DNA of 64,000 bases from Chitinophagaceae bacterium (GCA_016713085.1 JADJPV010000006.1:124001-188000), one strand, 5' to 3'. Counted from the first letter of the stretch, positions 38,698 through 48,237 are shown. Program-made: numbers and translations. Notes: generated by a model from the letters alone, not told the origin.

Positions 38698-39282
38698 ATG
38701 TTTTACAAACTTTCAATCGCACTTCTACTTCCTGTTCTGTTGATGACAGGTGTACTAAATGCACAAACAAAATTTTCAACAAAATCTTATCAGATAACAG
38801 TAGCAGGAACATCAACCATGCACGACTGGACATCAAAAGCAACTGCCGTAACTGTTACCGGTGACTTTACTATTTCTAATGGAACAGTTGAAAAAATAAA
38901 TGCTGCTGCTGTAAAAATTGATGCAAAATCACTGAAGAGTACAAAAAACTCCGACCTGATGGATGAGCGTACACACAGCACCATCAAAGCTGATAAAAAC
39001 CCAAGCATTACTTATGTATTTACAAAAATTGTTTCAACTCAGCAAAGCGGAAGCGAAACAACAGTAACGGTCAATGGTAACCTTACAATTGCAGGTGTTA
39101 CAAAACCTACTGACCTGGTATTGAAATTCAAATCACTTCCGAACGGAGATGTAGAAGTAAAAGGAAGCCGTAAGATTCTGATGTCAAATCATGGAATTAA
39201 ACCACCCAGCTTTATGCTCGGAGCTATGAAAGTAGGTGATGAAATCACTATTACGTATGATGTAATTCTTAAAAAAATATAA
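38698..39282 (+). CDS. YceI-family exported protein (copy 1)
   Basis: The 194-residue protein has a signal peptide (ending MTGVLNAQ) and a YceI domain: GTSTMHDWTSKA at the start, then MDERTHSTIKADKNPSITY, and GVTKPTDLVLKF. YceI proteins are lipocalin-like and bind isoprenoid or other amphiphilic lipids in the periplasm. Its genomic partners are the beta-barrel protein 39 bases downstream and a second, divergent YceI-like protein. The ligand is unknown. Confidence 0.92.
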   Translation: MFYKLSIALLLPVLLMTGVLNAQTKFSTKSYQITVAGTSTMHDWTSKATAVTVTGDFTISNGTVEKINAAAVKIDAKSLKSTKNSDLMDERTHSTIKADKNPSITYVFTKIVSTQQSGSETTVTVNGNLTIAGVTKPTDLVLKFKSLPNGDVEVKGSRKILMSNHGIKPPSFMLGAMKVGDEITITYDVILKKI

Positions 39283-39321
39283 ATCAGTAAACAACTTTTT
39301 AAATCGAAAAATTCATAAAAC

Positions 39322-40635
39322 ATGAAACAGTTATCAAACTATCTGAAAAAAGCAGTAATTGCTGCACTTGTTCTGTCTCCATTAGCAACATTTGCACAAC
39401 AACCAAAAATCCAGAACCTGAGAGCTTATGATCAGAGTGGGATTAATGTATTTGAAACTCCAAAAGAAACGGCTGTGCCTTTTGACGGTGTTAAAGTCCG
39501 CTTTGGTGCAGGATTTAATCAACCCTTTCAGAGCCTGAAACATTCAAACACTGCAGGCAGCCCGGCTCTCTATCCAAGATTAGCTCCGGGATTTGCAGTA
39601 GCACAGGCAAATCTTTATACTGATGTTCAGTTGGCCGATGGCATCCGTTTAAACCTAACTACCTATCTTTCTTCACGTCACCATAATGAAGCATGGGTAA
39701 AAGGTGGTTATATGCAATTCGATAAGCTTCCGTTTAAAGGTGAGATATGGAATAAAATCACGAATGTTACAACTGTTAAAGTTGGACATATGGAAATCAA
39801 CTATGGAGATCAGCACTATCGCCGTACAGATGGAGGTCATTCAGTTTACAATCCCTTCATTGAAAACTATATCATGGATGCTTTTGCAACTGAAGTTGCC
39901 GGTGAAGTTTATGTACAGAAAAATGGACTGTTAGGTATGGTTGCCCTTTCCAATGGTTTAATTAATGGTGGACATCAGGAACCCATTTATACCGGAACAA
40001 CAACTTTCAAACGCAAAGCTTCTGTGTATGCTAAACTCGCATACGATAAGCAAATAGAGGAAAAAGTAAGAGTAAGAGTTGCCGGTTCAATTTATCATAA
40101 CAACAGTGATGGCCGCAGTACTTTATTTGGTGGAGATCGTACAGGCAGCAACTACTTCTTTGTAATGGAACCCGCTGCAGCTACTGCTTCTGCAAATGCT
40201 TTTTCAGGCCGCATAAACCCAAGTTTCACCAACCAGATCACAACCATGCAGTTTAATCTCTTTGCAAAAGCCTATGTGTTTGAACTCTTTGGGACTTTTG
40301 AAAATGCACGAGGAAGAACCAATACTGAAAAACTTGCAAATTTTGATAAAAGATCAGTGAATCAAATTGCTGTAGATGGTGTTTTAAGACTTGGAGCAAA
40401 AGAACAAATTTTCCTTGGTGTACGTTATAACCAGTTAAAAGGTCAGATGCTTACAAGCAATGCTGCAAAGCAAACAGTTAATCGTTTTGCAGTTGGAGGC
40501 GGATGGTTTGTAACTAAAAACATCTTAATGAAAGCTGAATATGTAAACCAGGATTATAAAGATTTCCCAACCGGAAATCCCTATAACGGTGGTAATTTCA
40601 AAGGCATTGTGATAAATGCAGCGGTAGGATTCTAA
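39322..40635 (+). CDS. Outer-membrane beta-barrel protein
   Basis: The 437-residue protein has a signal peptide (ending LATFAQQ) and then alternating amphipathic segments with many aromatic residues, ending GIVINAAVGF. A C-terminal Phe is typical of outer-membrane barrels. There are no TonB-box or plug features, so it looks like a porin. It follows the YceI gene by 39 bases on the same strand and is closed by a strong terminator. I do not recognise the family beyond this, and no substrate can be proposed. Confidence 0.78.
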   Translation: MKQLSNYLKKAVIAALVLSPLATFAQQPKIQNLRAYDQSGINVFETPKETAVPFDGVKVRFGAGFNQPFQSLKHSNTAGSPALYPRLAPGFAVAQANLYTDVQLADGIRLNLTTYLSSRHHNEAWVKGGYMQFDKLPFKGEIWNKITNVTTVKVGHMEINYGDQHYRRTDGGHSVYNPFIENYIMDAFATEVAGEVYVQKNGLLGMVALSNGLINGGHQEPIYTGTTTFKRKASVYAKLAYDKQIEEKVRVRVAGSIYHNNSDGRSTLFGGDRTGSNYFFVMEPAAATASANAFSGRINPSFTNQITTMQFNLFAKAYVFELFGTFENARGRTNTEKLANFDKRSVNQIAVDGVLRLGAKEQIFLGVRYNQLKGQMLTSNAAKQTVNRFAVGGGWFVTKNILMKAEYVNQDYKDFPTGNPYNGGNFKGIVINAAVGF

Positions 40636-40667
40636 TCAATTAAAAACGAGAAACCAATAAATAATAC

Positions 40668-40698
40668 AAAGCCCTGCACCAATAATGCAGGGCTTTTT
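40668..40698 (+). terminator. Terminator of the YceI/beta-barrel unit
   Basis: Eleven-base arms (40668-40678 and 40686-40696) surround a 7-base loop, with a T run overlapping the 3' arm. It lies about 32 bases after the stop. Confidence 0.9.
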
Positions 40699-40706
40699 TA
40701 ACTTTG
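40699..40706 (+). promoter_or_regulatory. Putative -7 element (TAACTTTG) of the second YceI gene
   Basis: It matches TAnnTTTG, begins right after the preceding terminator and ends six bases before the ATG at 40713. The transcript would be nearly leaderless. Confidence 0.45.
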
Positions 40707-40712
40707 GATTTC

Positions 40713-41315
40713 ATGTATAAACTTCTGTTCATATTATCCCTGTTTTTTCTTCATGCAGATAATGCAAGCCCCATCAAACTATCTTACCAGATTGATGAAA
40801 AAAGCCAATTGTACCTGTTGGGCTCAACCAATGTAAATAACTTCAAATGCGCCTGTACAGATAAATTTCCGGCTGCAGTGCTTGAGGCAGAAGTGAATGA
40901 ACAGTCACGGAACATTCAGTTTAAAAACACAAGCATCCGGATTAAAACTACCCTGCTCAACTGCAAAAACAATGTCATGAACAGGGATATGCATAAGGCA
41001 TTGAAAGCAGAAAAATATCCCTACATTCTTGTTGAGCTGATCAATGCACAGCCTCTTCATGATGAAAAACAATTACAGAACAGCAAAGTTTATAAATATA
41101 ATGTGAACGCTGTTATTACAATAGCCGGCATCAGCAAACAGCATTTAATGACTGTTCAAATGGTGAAACTCAGTAACCACCTGTACAGGCTCAATGCAGC
41201 TAAAGATCTGCTGATGAGTGATTATGAAATTAAACCACGCACTCCCTTCAACATTATTAAAATTGATGACCTCGTAACCATTCACTTCGACATGGTAGTA
41301 GTAGCAGCTAATTAA
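40713..41315 (+). CDS. YceI-like exported protein (copy 2)
   Basis: The 200-residue protein starts at the ATG at 40713 with a signal peptide (MYKLLFILSLFFLHAD). YceI features are present but weaker: LYLLGSTNVNNFKC near the start, MHKALKAEKYPYILVEL, and TIAGISKQ. It has a CACTDK motif and another Cys at about residue 86 that copy 1 lacks. It is separated from the first YceI/barrel unit by a terminator and has its own promoter element. It overlaps the convergent hydrolase gene by 8 bases. Confidence 0.75.
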   Translation: MYKLLFILSLFFLHADNASPIKLSYQIDEKSQLYLLGSTNVNNFKCACTDKFPAAVLEAEVNEQSRNIQFKNTSIRIKTTLLNCKNNVMNRDMHKALKAEKYPYILVELINAQPLHDEKQLQNSKVYKYNVNAVITIAGISKQHLMTVQMVKLSNHLYRLNAAKDLLMSDYEIKPRTPFNIIKIDDLVTIHFDMVVVAAN

Positions 41316-42132
41316 TCATCAGTAAAGAATCGAGCTTTTGATGAAAGAATGGAAATTCATTGAGGTTATTGTGTTTCCCCTTCTCAATAATAATATATTC
41401 ATCCCCTGCTTTCAATAATTTTTTTAATTTTCTGCTGTTACGGTAAGGAATAATTTCATCTTTTGTGCCATGAAAAACTGTTACAGGTGCTTTCACCATC
41501 TGTATATATTCAAACACTGGAAATTTAAAATGAATCATCCGTTCGGTTGGATAAATGGGAAAATGAGAAGCGGCCAAAGACGGAAAGCTGTAATACGGTG
41601 TTTCAAGAATTAGCCGTTTACATTTATTATGACTTGCCAGTTCACTCGCAACACCGGTGCCCAACGATCTTCCATAAAGAATAACACTATCAGCAGCGAA
41701 TCGTTTGCCCGCCATTTTATACAACAGGTTTGCATCGCTGTACAAGCGTTCTTCTGTAAACACTCCTGTTGATTTTCCAAAGCCGGGATAATCGGGCATC
41801 CACACTTCATAACCATGCTTAGTGAAATTGTCAGCATAGGCAGCATAACGGTTAATATTATCCCTGTTGCCATGAAAATAAAGTACAATGCCTTTGATAT
41901 GGATGGTATCTGCAGGAAAGAACTGCATCAAAAACAACTGCTCATTTTCATTGAGATGCAGTGTTACAGCTTTATGTGGCGCAGCAATATCAAACACATA
42001 CCCGGCATGTAAAGCTTTTGGGTGCAGCAGAATTTTATCCTGTAATTCCCACAGGGCAATTCCACCCAGGCAATAAACAGCAATAACAATTTTGACTATA
42101 TTAAAAATTCGCTTTCTTACTTTGGTTTGCAT
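41308..42132 (-). CDS. Membrane-anchored alpha/beta hydrolase (copy 1)
   Basis: The 274-residue protein has one N-terminal membrane helix and an alpha/beta hydrolase domain: oxyanion-hole text LYFHGNRDNINRY, nucleophile elbow YGRSLGTG, acid Asp in FHGTKDEIIP and a histidine in GKHNNL. It resembles the BEM46/YfhR group, whose substrates are mostly unknown. The gene is the second of a tandem pair, starting one base after the stop of its paralogue, so the two are surely co-translated from one mRNA. Confidence 0.87.
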   Translation of the reverse strand: MQTKVRKRIFNIVKIVIAVYCLGGIALWELQDKILLHPKALHAGYVFDIAAPHKAVTLHLNENEQLFLMQFFPADTIHIKGIVLYFHGNRDNINRYAAYADNFTKHGYEVWMPDYPGFGKSTGVFTEERLYSDANLLYKMAGKRFAADSVILYGRSLGTGVASELASHNKCKRLILETPYYSFPSLAASHFPIYPTERMIHFKFPVFEYIQMVKAPVTVFHGTKDEIIPYRNSRKLKKLLKAGDEYIIIEKGKHNNLNEFPFFHQKLDSLLMIN

Positions 42133-42133
42133 A

Positions 42134-42922
42134 TTACAGTTTCAGAATGTCACGTATAAAATTATGATAGTCGTGGAATGACGGAAGATTATTATGTCCT
42201 CCTCCATAAATGCGGATCAATGTAATACGGCCGGGATTTAGTTTTTGAAGCTTTTCACTATGCTGAATTGGAATAAGTTTATCTTTTGTACCATGTATAA
42301 TATAGGTATGGCATTTTACATTCCCAATCCATTTATCTGTTCGTAAGTGAAAACGTAATACAAAACGCATGGGAAAAAATGGGAGAAAACGTTCCACTAC
42401 TTTCAGAAAACTGTAATAAGGCGCATCTAAAATTAAATAGCGTGGATGATTTTCTGCAGCCAGTTTAGTGGCAAAACCACTGCCCATACTTCGTCCGTAA
42501 ACAATGATATGATCTTCCGGGAACTGGATGCAGAGTTCATCGTATACAAACTGCATGTCTCTGATCATGGCTGTTTCGCTTCGCTTGCCAATACTTTTTC
42601 CAAAGCCACGGTAATCAACAAGTACCACATCATAACCAAAACGGTAGAAATCTTTCGCATATTTACCCCAGCCTTTTATGCTTCTTGTATTGCCGTGAAA
42701 ATAAAGGATAAGCCCGTGAGGGTTCTTTACATGAAAATGAATGCCGCTGATGGTTACACCCGGCTCAGGAAGAAAACTGATTTCTTTAAACGGGGCATCA
42801 TACTTAAACTCAAAATCAGCAGCTAATTTTTCAGGTTTAAAAATGAGCCTTTCCTGTACGAAGTAAGCAATCAGCATCACCAGAAGATACCCGATAATTA
42901 TATAAATGATGGTTGGCGACAA
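42134..42922 (-). CDS. Membrane-anchored alpha/beta hydrolase (copy 2)
   Basis: The 262-residue paralogue of the gene at 41308-42132 has the same layout: one N-terminal helix (IIYIIIGYLLVMLIAYF), LYFHGNTRSIKGW, elbow YGRSMGSG, Asp in IHGTKDKLIP and a histidine in GGGHNNL. The start is a TTG at 42920-42922; the hydrophobic helix right after it supports this choice. A perfect inverted repeat is 10 bases upstream. The pair probably arose by tandem duplication. Confidence 0.86.
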   Translation of the reverse strand: MSPTIIYIIIGYLLVMLIAYFVQERLIFKPEKLAADFEFKYDAPFKEISFLPEPGVTISGIHFHVKNPHGLILYFHGNTRSIKGWGKYAKDFYRFGYDVVLVDYRGFGKSIGKRSETAMIRDMQFVYDELCIQFPEDHIIVYGRSMGSGFATKLAAENHPRYLILDAPYYSFLKVVERFLPFFPMRFVLRFHLRTDKWIGNVKCHTYIIHGTKDKLIPIQHSEKLQKLNPGRITLIRIYGGGHNNLPSFHDYHNFIRDILKL

Positions 42923-42931
42923 ACAGTTTCT

Positions 42932-42963
42932 GCATCGCAGTTTAAATTATTCTGATGCGATGC
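42932..42963. repeat. Inverted repeat upstream of the hydrolase pair
   Basis: GCATCGCA (42932-42939) and TGCGATGC (42956-42963) are perfect complements with a 16-base AT-rich spacer. It could be an operator or a small transcript hairpin for the leftward hydrolase operon. Confidence 0.45.
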
Positions 42964-43020
42964 GTTATTTAAAGTAATGAGAAAATCGCACATAACAAAT
43001 TATAACCATTTGCCTGCTGA

Positions 43021-45012
43021 TCAGTATCCTTCGTCTTCGTTCTGGTAAATCCGTTTCAGCTTTAAGCTGCTGATGGGAGCAACAATCAACGGGAACTTTT
43101 CAACTGATACATTGCTCTGATCGAGACCAAAACCTTTTTCCTCGCTCAACGCCATTTTCTTAATATTAAAATACAAGCGCATAATTACCCGCTCGAAGAA
43201 AGGCAGTTCATTATCCTGGCTCAGGAATTTTTCCAATACCACAAACTGAAAATCGCCTACTACATTATTACGTTGCAAACTTTCATAACGGCTGGTAATG
43301 TTTACTTCTTTATTCGCCACCATATCTTCCACCACCTTACGGAACATAAGATTAATACGTGGCTGCATACGGAATCCTAACCTGAACTCAACCCTGATCA
43401 CTTCATTGGGAATAATGGTGGTAACTTCAAATTCGCAGGTATAAGGGTCATCTAATGTATCCACATGAACAAACCAGTAAATATCAGCCCGCTTGGGTTT
43501 GCGGTTGAGGATAGAGTAAATGATTTTATGTTCAATTTCGTTGGGGTTATTTGCACTGGTAAGGTAAACCAGATGTGTTGCATGCTTTGTTACCGTCATA
43601 TCATTACTGAGTTCCTGTAACATAGGTAGGTAATGTTCAAGCCGTACAAATTCAACATAACGGTTTTTGATTTTTCTTGAACGGTACCATGTATACATAA
43701 TGAGGAACATGATAAACCCGATAACAAGAGTGATATAACCACCATGTATAAATTTTTCCAGTAAGGCAATCAGGTAAGCAATTTCAATGATGAGGTAACC
43801 TGCCAGAAAAATATAGATAAATACCGATTTAGCCCGGTGAAGAACAAGATAATTTGCAAAGAGCAGTGTTGTCATGATCATAGTAACAATGATTGCCAAA
43901 CCATAAGCTGCTTCCATTCTTGAAGACTCCCTGAAATAAAGAACAACAAATGTGCATCCTAAAAACATGAACAGGTTCATGCCCGGAATAAACAACTGTC
44001 CTCTTTCTTCGGAAGGGTAATTAACTTTTAAACGTGGCCACAGATTTAAACGCATGGCTTCACTGATGAGTGTAAATGCCCCTGCAATCATTGCCTGGCT
44101 GGCAATAACTGCTGCGCTGGTTGCAATAATAACACCCGGAATAATGAACCAATGCGGCATCAGATCATAAAATGCATGAATACCGGATTGCGCTTTAAAC
44201 GCAGTCGTTATGTGCTGACCGTTATGATGAGCCAGAAGAGGAGCACCTTGTCCGAAATAATTGAGTAATAAGCAAGCCTTCACATATACCCACGTTACCC
44301 GTATGTTTTCCCGGCCGCAATGACCAAGATCGCTGTATAGTGCTTCCGCACCCGTTGTACAGAGAAAGACTGCTCCAAGCAACCAGAATCCCTCCGGATA
44401 TGTTCTTAAAAAGTCGAACGCATAATATGGACTCAGGGCTTTAAAAATAGAGAGATCGTCTGTGACATGTGTTATTCCAAGAATCGCCAGCATGGTAAAC
44501 CACAACATCATAATAGGGCCAAACATTTTACCAATAGACCCTGTACCAAACTGCTGCATAAAAAAGAAAAGTGCAAGGATAGTAAGTACAATTATTACAA
44601 TGGTATTTACAGGCAAATCACGCAACTGCGGCAATACCTTTAACCCTTCAATGGCAGATGTAATAGAAATAGGAGGTGTAATAATTCCATCAGCAAGCAA
44701 AGCAGCTCCGCCAACCATTGCAGGCAACACCAGCCATTTTTTACGGCGGCGTACCAACGCATATAAAGCAAATGTGCCACCCTCACCCCTGTTATCTGCC
44801 CTCAATACCATCACCACGTACTTGATAGTTGTTTGCAGAGTGAGCGTCCAGATAATACAGGATAATGTTCCAACAATCAATGTTTCGGAAACAACCCTCC
44901 CACCAATAATGGCATTAAAAACGTACAGCGGAGATGTTCCAATGTCGCCATAAATGATTCCTAATGCAATTAATAAACCTGCTCCGGTAATTTTTGAAGT
45001 GTGCTTTCCCAC
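43021..45012 (-). CDS. kup: KUP-family potassium uptake transporter
   Basis: The 663-residue protein has the KUP layout of twelve membrane helices followed by a cytosolic C-terminal domain of roughly 200 residues. Diagnostic text includes GIIYGDIGTSPLYVF at the N-terminus, ADNRGEGGTFALYALV and TTGAEALYSDLGHCG. It takes up K+, probably with H+. The start is GTG at 45010-45012; an in-frame stop is just upstream. No c-di-AMP riboswitch or other structured leader is apparent. It stands alone. Confidence 0.95.
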   Translation of the reverse strand: MGKHTSKITGAGLLIALGIIYGDIGTSPLYVFNAIIGGRVVSETLIVGTLSCIIWTLTLQTTIKYVVMVLRADNRGEGGTFALYALVRRRKKWLVLPAMVGGAALLADGIITPPISITSAIEGLKVLPQLRDLPVNTIVIIVLTILALFFFMQQFGTGSIGKMFGPIMMLWFTMLAILGITHVTDDLSIFKALSPYYAFDFLRTYPEGFWLLGAVFLCTTGAEALYSDLGHCGRENIRVTWVYVKACLLLNYFGQGAPLLAHHNGQHITTAFKAQSGIHAFYDLMPHWFIIPGVIIATSAAVIASQAMIAGAFTLISEAMRLNLWPRLKVNYPSEERGQLFIPGMNLFMFLGCTFVVLYFRESSRMEAAYGLAIIVTMIMTTLLFANYLVLHRAKSVFIYIFLAGYLIIEIAYLIALLEKFIHGGYITLVIGFIMFLIMYTWYRSRKIKNRYVEFVRLEHYLPMLQELSNDMTVTKHATHLVYLTSANNPNEIEHKIIYSILNRKPKRADIYWFVHVDTLDDPYTCEFEVTTIIPNEVIRVEFRLGFRMQPRINLMFRKVVEDMVANKEVNITSRYESLQRNNVVGDFQFVVLEKFLSQDNELPFFERVIMRLYFNIKKMALSEEKGFGLDQSNVSVEKFPLIVAPISSLKLKRIYQNEDEGY

Positions 45013-45139
45013 AAATAGTATTTAATTGAGGATACGAACCAATGTTGATAATGGTTTTGGCATAACCTGTCAAAGGTAAGTTTTGGGGAGAAATGTGCAA
45101 TAAAATGTTGGCAATAGAAAACAGTCGTTAGTAGTTACT

Positions 45140-45194
45140 CTTTAGCCGATAGTTACCAACAGACAGACTGCACACTCCTAACTATCGGCTAAAG
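45140..45194. repeat. Long perfect inverted repeat at the 3' side of queA
   Basis: Two 16-base arms, CTTTAGCCGATAGTTA (45140-45155) and TAACTATCGGCTAAAG (45179-45194), are exact complements separated by 23 bases. A third partial copy (ACTATCGGCT) follows at 45195-45204 inside the last codons of queA. The hairpin may end queA transcription, but no T tract is present. Confidence 0.65.
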
Positions 45195-45195
45195 A

Positions 45196-46446
45196 CTATC
45201 GGCTTTCTCGCCCAATCCATAACAAACTCCCATCACCATAGCTCAGGAAACGGAAATCATGTTCAAGGGCATAGTCATAAATCTTTTGCCAGCCGTTAGC
45301 CATCGGGCCATTACCAACAAGTGCCGCTACCAGTAATAATAAGGTAGAATTGGGCTGATGAAAATTAGTGATGAGCGCATCAGCAATTCTTACAGTATAG
45401 CCAGGTGCAATCAGAATTTGTGTATGACAGATCAATTCATCCTGTTCATGTTTCTGCATCCAGCTGAGAAGTGACTGCAGTGCAGTATCAACAGAAACTG
45501 TTTGCTGTGGCAGATCATAAACATCCCATTGCTGAATTTCCAGTTCATTGATTGTTGCAGATGGATGGCTGTGTGCCTTCACTCCCATCCAGTATAATGT
45601 TTCCAGTGTACGCAATGAAGTAGTACCAACCGGAATAATTGTTTTTCCCCCATAGCTGAGAATAGTTTCAATGGTTGACTGTTTAACCTGTATCCATTCC
45701 CTGTGCATATCATGTTCAAGCATGGTATCACTTTTCACCGGGCGGAAAGTACCTGCACCTACATGCAGTGTAACATGTTCTTCTGCTATTCCTTTTTCCT
45801 GTAACTCTTTCAGTAATGCATCAGTAAAATGTAAACCTGCTGTTGGTGCTGCCACACTTCCTTCATGTTTGGCATATACAGTTTGGTAACGTTCATAATC
45901 TGCCTTTTCTGTTTGGCGCTGCAGGTATGGCGGCAAAGGAAGAACCCCGGCATAATGTAAAATTTCAGCAAAGCTGATCTCATTATTCTGCCAGGAAAAT
46001 TCAATTAGAAAATTATTTGCGTTTCGTTCAATCAATTCCGCATATAGTGTAAGCTCTCCATTTTTTGTATGCAGTTTTTTTTCAAGCAGTGATTGTTTCC
46101 ACTTACTTGCTCCACCAACCAAACAGTTCCACCGAATCTTTCCTTTAGCGATCATCGCCTGTGTGAGCTCAAGATCATCGGCAGGTTCTAAACAAAAAAT
46201 TTCGATGATGCTGCCACTTGCTTTTTCAAAGAGCATTCTTGCTTCAATAACACGGGTGTTATTGAAGAGCAGCAAAGTATCTTTTGGAAGATGTGAACAG
46301 ATGTTACGGTAAACATCCTCACTGATTTCCCCATTTTGATAAATGAGCAGTTTGCTCAGATCTCTTTCTGCCAGTGGATAACGGGCAATCCGTTCATCGG
46401 AAAGCTGATAGGTAAAATCTTTGATCTGCAATTGCGATGGGTGCAT
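45196..46446 (-). CDS. queA: tRNA preQ1(34) S-adenosylmethionine ribosyltransferase-isomerase
   Basis: QueA transfers and rearranges the ribose of S-adenosylmethionine onto preQ1 in tRNA to make epoxyqueuosine. The 416-residue protein shows the family segments FTYQLSDERIARYP, LLFNNTRVIEARM, VAAPTAGLHF and VTLHVGAGTFRPV. I use the ATG at 46444-46446 (MHPSQLQIKDF); the open frame extends upstream to 46494 but that part is not conserved-looking. The protein is somewhat longer than the usual 340-360 residues. No other queuosine gene is in the window. Confidence 0.94.
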   Translation of the reverse strand: MHPSQLQIKDFTYQLSDERIARYPLAERDLSKLLIYQNGEISEDVYRNICSHLPKDTLLLFNNTRVIEARMLFEKASGSIIEIFCLEPADDLELTQAMIAKGKIRWNCLVGGASKWKQSLLEKKLHTKNGELTLYAELIERNANNFLIEFSWQNNEISFAEILHYAGVLPLPPYLQRQTEKADYERYQTVYAKHEGSVAAPTAGLHFTDALLKELQEKGIAEEHVTLHVGAGTFRPVKSDTMLEHDMHREWIQVKQSTIETILSYGGKTIIPVGTTSLRTLETLYWMGVKAHSHPSATINELEIQQWDVYDLPQQTVSVDTALQSLLSWMQKHEQDELICHTQILIAPGYTVRIADALITNFHQPNSTLLLLVAALVGNGPMANGWQKIYDYALEHDFRFLSYGDGSLLWIGRESR

Positions 46447-46589
46447 GCTGCGAAGATCGGTGATTGGGAGAAATGAATAAACGACTTTATACAAATGTCT
46501 TACTTCCCCAATTTATTTCAACAGCCAGAGCTATACTTTAAAATATACGGGTACAAAAGCAAGCTGTGAACAATGCCGTTCACACTCTC

Positions 46590-46964
46590 TCAATTCACCA
46601 TCCTCATCCAGTTAAGAGAAACATCCATAAACAGCATCCGGTCGATGGTAAGAATAATGCGGTTTGAATTCTTATCTGCAAACCTGATTTTCACAAAAGC
46701 GGGCTGCCCGTCGGATACAGCATAGATGACACCTTCATAGCGTTTTTTCTTTGCATTAAAGGAAAGATGCTTTACAACTTCATAACCCACACTGTCTTCT
46801 GCACGGACAGAAGATTTGATAACGGCAGCAAACTCATCAGCACTTACCTGCTTAATTTCATACTGCCTCGTACTGTCGGCAGAATACCAGGTACCGGTTA
46901 AGCTTTGTGCCTGTAAACCACTGATGCAGACAGCCAGTAAAAATAATACACACAGTTTTTTCAT
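46590..46964 (-). CDS. Small exported protein, DUF2147/lipocalin-like
   Basis: The 124-residue protein starts at the ATG at 46962-46964 with a signal peptide (MKKLCVLFLLAVCISGLQAQ). The mature part starts SLTGTWYSADSTRQYEI, a pattern seen in small beta-barrel proteins such as DUF2147 members. The match is weak. It lies 10 bases downstream of the beta-barrel gene and probably belongs to the same transcript. Confidence 0.7.
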   Translation of the reverse strand: MKKLCVLFLLAVCISGLQAQSLTGTWYSADSTRQYEIKQVSADEFAAVIKSSVRAEDSVGYEVVKHLSFNAKKKRYEGVIYAVSDGQPAFVKIRFADKNSNRIILTIDRMLFMDVSLNWMRMVN

Positions 46965-46974
46965 GTTATTTGTA

Positions 46975-48237
46975 TTAATTATACCTCCCGAATTTTCTTG
47001 TTCCATACCAGAGATCTTTTAAAGTGATGCCGATTGAATACTGCAGGTAATTTTCCATGATCTGGTTACGGGATGGCTGTCCACGTTTTCCAAATTCCAT
47101 ACTTGCATTGATGCCGATGAGCGGGGAAATATTTTTGCCTGCTCCAAGTGTAAAGGCATATTCTCTCAATGCTGAATGATTGATGACGATGTATGACTGT
47201 TCCATCCGCACACCGCAGGCGAGGTAAAATTTTTCAATGCTGTAACCGGCCACATCCATTTTTTTACTGTACTCAATTCCTGCATTCAGTCCGTATGCAT
47301 CTTTCACAGTTGCTGTGCGGTAACTTAATTTCTGCGCAGGCCACTGATGATAACTGCCCTGCACATGCAGCGACAATCCACTCTTCTTGGCAATGCTGTA
47401 ACCCGCAACAAATGAAACCGGCAGCTTCATCGAAATATTTTCCGGCTCCAGTGATTTAATGATGGAATCATTCTCCACATAATCGGTTGTATTCTGCCCT
47501 TTCAGTTTTGTGAACAGTGAAGCAGTTACTCCAACCGTATGCTGCCATTTTTTTCCGGGCTTTGAATAATACTGCAACCCAGTTTGCAAACCGGCAGCAT
47601 TGTAAAATTTATATTCCTTTTTTGTTACATCCAGTCCTATTAACGGATTGTAATACTCTGTGCTGTTCTTTAAGGACCCAAAAAGCCAGGAAGTTGTAAC
47701 ACCCACAGACAGTCCACGTTTAATTTCTTTGGCAATGGAAAAATAGGTTTTATAAATTCCCCCGCTCCCATCTACATAGCGTATATAATCAACACCTTCA
47801 TTTTTAATGGCAGCCATTCCTGTGTATTGATAATTAACACTGCTGAATGGTTTTAATCCAACAGCAAAAGCAACAGTTGGTGTTACTTTAAACGAAAGTG
47901 CTACACGTTTCACCACAAAATCTTTCGATGGATTTGTAAACGTATCTGTACCCGTTAATTTAAAAATGCCCGATCTTCCTCTTGTTGTAAAATCAAGGTT
48001 CACCGATTTATAAGGAATTACTGTAAGCGAAGCCGGGTTGGAAAAATTATAGAAACCAATTTCCCTTCTTGAAACACCTGCATTACCGGAAGCACTGAAG
48101 CGTCCATAATCATTGTTTTCAATGTCACCAATTCCCAAAATGGAATAAGGAGAAGATACATTTTGTGCCGTCGCTTTTACTGAACTGAAAACGATTATAC
48201 AGCATATTAAAAAACAGTTTTTGTTCATACGCATCAT
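46975..48237 (-). CDS. Outer-membrane beta-barrel protein, FadL-like
   Basis: The 420-residue protein has a signal peptide and starts its mature part with SSPYSILGIGDIENNDYGRF, a segment typical of a Bacteroidota outer-membrane group that is FadL-like in pattern. The rest is amphipathic beta strands. Its ATG immediately follows the DUF4270 stop codon with no base between, so the two are translationally coupled. The substrate is unknown. Confidence 0.78.
   Translation of the reverse strand: MMRMNKNCFLICCIIVFSSVKATAQNVSSPYSILGIGDIENNDYGRFSASGNAGVSRREIGFYNFSNPASLTVIPYKSVNLDFTTRGRSGIFKLTGTDTFTNPSKDFVVKRVALSFKVTPTVAFAVGLKPFSSVNYQYTGMAAIKNEGVDYIRYVDGSGGIYKTYFSIAKEIKRGLSVGVTTSWLFGSLKNSTEYYNPLIGLDVTKKEYKFYNAAGLQTGLQYYSKPGKKWQHTVGVTASLFTKLKGQNTTDYVENDSIIKSLEPENISMKLPVSFVAGYSIAKKSGLSLHVQGSYHQWPAQKLSYRTATVKDAYGLNAGIEYSKKMDVAGYSIEKFYLACGVRMEQSYIVINHSALREYAFTLGAGKNISPLIGINASMEFGKRGQPSRNQIMENYLQYSIGITLKDLWYGTRKFGRYN

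Noticed and set aside
44462..44953. A 163-codon + strand frame inside kup
   Set aside because: It is antisense to a well-supported transporter, and its protein has no signature.
45013..45139. A c-di-AMP-type riboswitch before kup
   Set aside because: The leader is short and shows none of the conserved structure.
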